Source of the DNA: Nostocoides sp. HKS02
GTDB lineage: Bacteria > Actinomycetota > Actinomycetes > Actinomycetales > Dermatophilaceae
DNA length: 64,000 nt
Reading direction: 5' to 3'
Assembly: GCF_009707485.1 (NCBI RefSeq)
Contig: NZ_CP046121.1
Location: 3,410,001 to 3,474,000 of the forward strand
The stretch's first letter is position 1; the number at the start of each line of letters is the position of its first letter. The notes below the pieces were generated by a model that was not told the DNA's origin, searched no databases, and worked only from the letters and a program-made list of their open reading frames with translations. The translations under genes were made by a program, and so were the position numbers. Shown one piece after another: positions 62,655-64,000 of the stretch.

Positions 62655-63992
62655 TCACTCCTTGCCGATGAGGATCTGGCCGAGGCCGACGTGTGCGGTC
62701 ACCACGACATCAGCGGGGCCGGTGCCGAAGGTCTCGACGGTGCTGAGGTTGCGGCCACCACGGCCGTCCGTGGTGTCCGCGGACGGGTCCAGGCTGCCCG
62801 GGTGCCACTGCGCGATGTCGCCGACCGAGACCGTGCTGCGCACCTCGACGGTGTGGTCGGCCGGGATCCGGATGCGCAGCTCGCCCACTCCGATGCCCGC
62901 GTCGATGGTCCGGGGAGTGCCGGTGCTGGTCGGCAGCGAGGTCAGGTCCAGCTCGGCAGAGCCGGCCCCGAGGCGGTAGCGACTCGTGGTGTCGGTGGCG
63001 CTGGGCCGCCACACGCGGTCGCCGACCCCGCCGCCGAAGCTGAGGTTCGGCACGACCGACGCGGTCCAGGTGGCCAGGGCCAGGACGACCGCGATGAACC
63101 CGAGGAAGCCTGCCCGGCGGCCCGCGAGGCCGAAGCCGAGGACCCCGAGCCCGGTCACCGCGAGCGCTGACGCCAGGGCGACGACGTCGCCGCTGCCGCG
63201 CCACCCGAAGGTGTCGTGCCCCCAGAGCGCGAGCCCGTATGCCGCGAGGGCCAGGCCGCCGACGAGCGCCGCACCCGTGAAGCCGGCGCTGCGCCGACGT
63301 GGCGGACGGGGCACACGCGGGGGTCGCGGCGCGATCATGACCGGCGGGGGCGGGGGAACGCCGGGGCCGCCCGCAGCGGCGACGGTGGCCGGCGCGCCCA
63401 CGAAGGGCGCGGTCGCGCCGGCGACAGGGGCGGTCGCGGCATAGGCCTGGGCTGACTGGGCCGGTTGGGCCGGTTGGGCCGGTTGGGCCGGTTGGGCCGG
63501 TTGGGCCGGTTGGGCGCGGTGACGGGTCACCATCCAGACCACCAACCCGCCGAGCACCAGCCACCAGAGCCACACCAGCCCGGGGCCGTCGTGGGCGAAC
63601 CCGCCACCACCGAGCAGCGACAGGACGACGATGACGAGCAGGATGATGGGCCCGACGGCGCCCTCGCGGACGGCTCGCTCCGCGAGGATCTCGCCGCGGG
63701 CGTTGGGCAGGAAGGCCCACGCGAGGAGGTAGAGCGTGATGCCGATGCCGCCGAGAAGGACGAGCAGGACCAGGGCGGCACGCACGACGAGCCGGTCGAC
63801 CCCGAGGCGGTTCGACAGGCCGGAGCAGACCCCGGCCAGCCACTTGTCGTCGGTGTCGCGGCGCACGTCGAGGGACCGGAGCCAGTCGAAGAACCGGTCG
63901 AGCGCTGAGGGCGCTGAGGACGCTGAGGGCCCTGACGGCGCTGCAGCGGTGTTCTGGGGCGGGCCGGCGACTGGCCCGGGGATCTGCGTCAT
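62655..63992 (-). CDS. PspC-domain membrane protein
   Basis: A 445-residue protein. The PspC domain (about residues 45-105) is DDKWLAGVCSGLSNRLGVDRLVVRAALVLLVLLGGIGITLYLLAWAFLP. Three more helices lie near 110-160 and 240-300. An Ala-Gln-Pro repeat linker (about 160-185) is encoded by a perfect 9-base tandem repeat. A C-terminal beta-rich domain has IGVGELRIRIPADHTVEVRSTVSVGDI, as in LiaF-type proteins. It probably acts in envelope-stress sensing. The ATG at 63992 is close to the window edge; upstream signals are partly missing. Confidence 0.75.
   Translation of the reverse strand: MTQIPGPVAGPPQNTAAAPSGPSASSAPSALDRFFDWLRSLDVRRDTDDKWLAGVCSGLSNRLGVDRLVVRAALVLLVLLGGIGITLYLLAWAFLPNARGEILAERAVREGAVGPIILLVIVVLSLLGGGGFAHDGPGLVWLWWLVLGGLVVWMVTRHRAQPAQPAQPAQPAQPAQPAQSAQAYAATAPVAGATAPFVGAPATVAAAGGPGVPPPPPVMIAPRPPRVPRPPRRRSAGFTGAALVGGLALAAYGLALWGHDTFGWRGSGDVVALASALAVTGLGVLGFGLAGRRAGFLGFIAVVLALATWTASVVPNLSFGGGVGDRVWRPSATDTTSRYRLGAGSAELDLTSLPTSTGTPRTIDAGIGVGELRIRIPADHTVEVRSTVSVGDIAQWHPGSLDPSADTTDGRGGRNLSTVETFGTGPADVVVTAHVGLGQILIGKE
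63461..63514. repeat. Six perfect 9-base tandem repeats inside the PspC gene
   Basis: CCGGTTGGG is repeated six times without change. It encodes Ala-Gln-Pro units on the minus strand, and a further degenerate copy precedes it. Copy number is likely to vary between strains without breaking the reading frame. Confidence 0.85.
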
Positions 63993-64000
63993 AGCGACCA

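Overview
The window is a gene-dense, high-GC (roughly 70 percent) bacterial chromosome segment. Actinomycetota is indicated by a WhiB-family regulator, GroEL1 with a histidine-rich tail next to groES, the guaB-guaB3-choD-guaA neighbourhood, MurT/GatD, many TetR regulators and frequent leaderless-type starts. The overall gene set looks like Micrococcales, perhaps Intrasporangiaceae; that placement is inference. I see no prophage, insertion sequence, CRISPR array, rRNA or convincing tRNA.

Layout. 1-19.7 kb is a mosaic of small accessory and stress genes: a membrane spermidine-synthase-like protein, TetR regulators, an F420-reductase-like protein, a tandem ABM-like protein, a RemA-like protein with an unknown partner, a hemerythrin, a collagen-like secreted protein, an acetyltransferase, methyltransferase, VOC and cupin proteins, a DUF2975/XRE pair behind a strong palindrome, a DeoC-fold protein lacking catalytic residues, a quinone reductase, a cyclic-nucleotide-binding protein and a PAP2 phosphatase. 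19.9-29.4 kb carries redox and resistance genes: nitroreductase, RibD-like reductase, flavin oxidoreductase, a MarR-MFS pair with its operator, a membrane molybdenum-cofactor protein with an internal Tat motif, and a THUMP-like methyltransferase.

29.4-50.2 kb is a housekeeping block resembling the mycobacterial groES-groEL1-whiB3-sigma-guaB2-guaB3-choD-guaA region. It has two CIRCE operators, groES, groEL1, an ECF sigma factor with an anti-sigma-like partner, whiB3/whiD, guaB, guaB3, a penicillin acylase, an aldehyde dehydrogenase, choD, a heterodimeric ABC exporter, surf1, a DUF3817 protein and guaA. 50.3-64 kb holds envelope genes: a YihY-type protein, plsC, murT-gatD, an orphan kdpDE pair with a DUF4118 partner, a PIG-L/glycosyltransferase/YbhN cluster, a Nudix hydrolase and a PspC protein.

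Four conserved genes (guaB, the aldehyde dehydrogenase, guaA and the YbhN-type protein) are each interrupted by one extra base that lengthens a short homopolymer. Sequencing error is the simplest explanation. The most striking unexplained pattern is the 8-base word GTATGCCG, which I count at least 46 times, evenly on both strands, in genes and in hairpins. This resembles the behaviour of uptake-signal or other genome-wide words.
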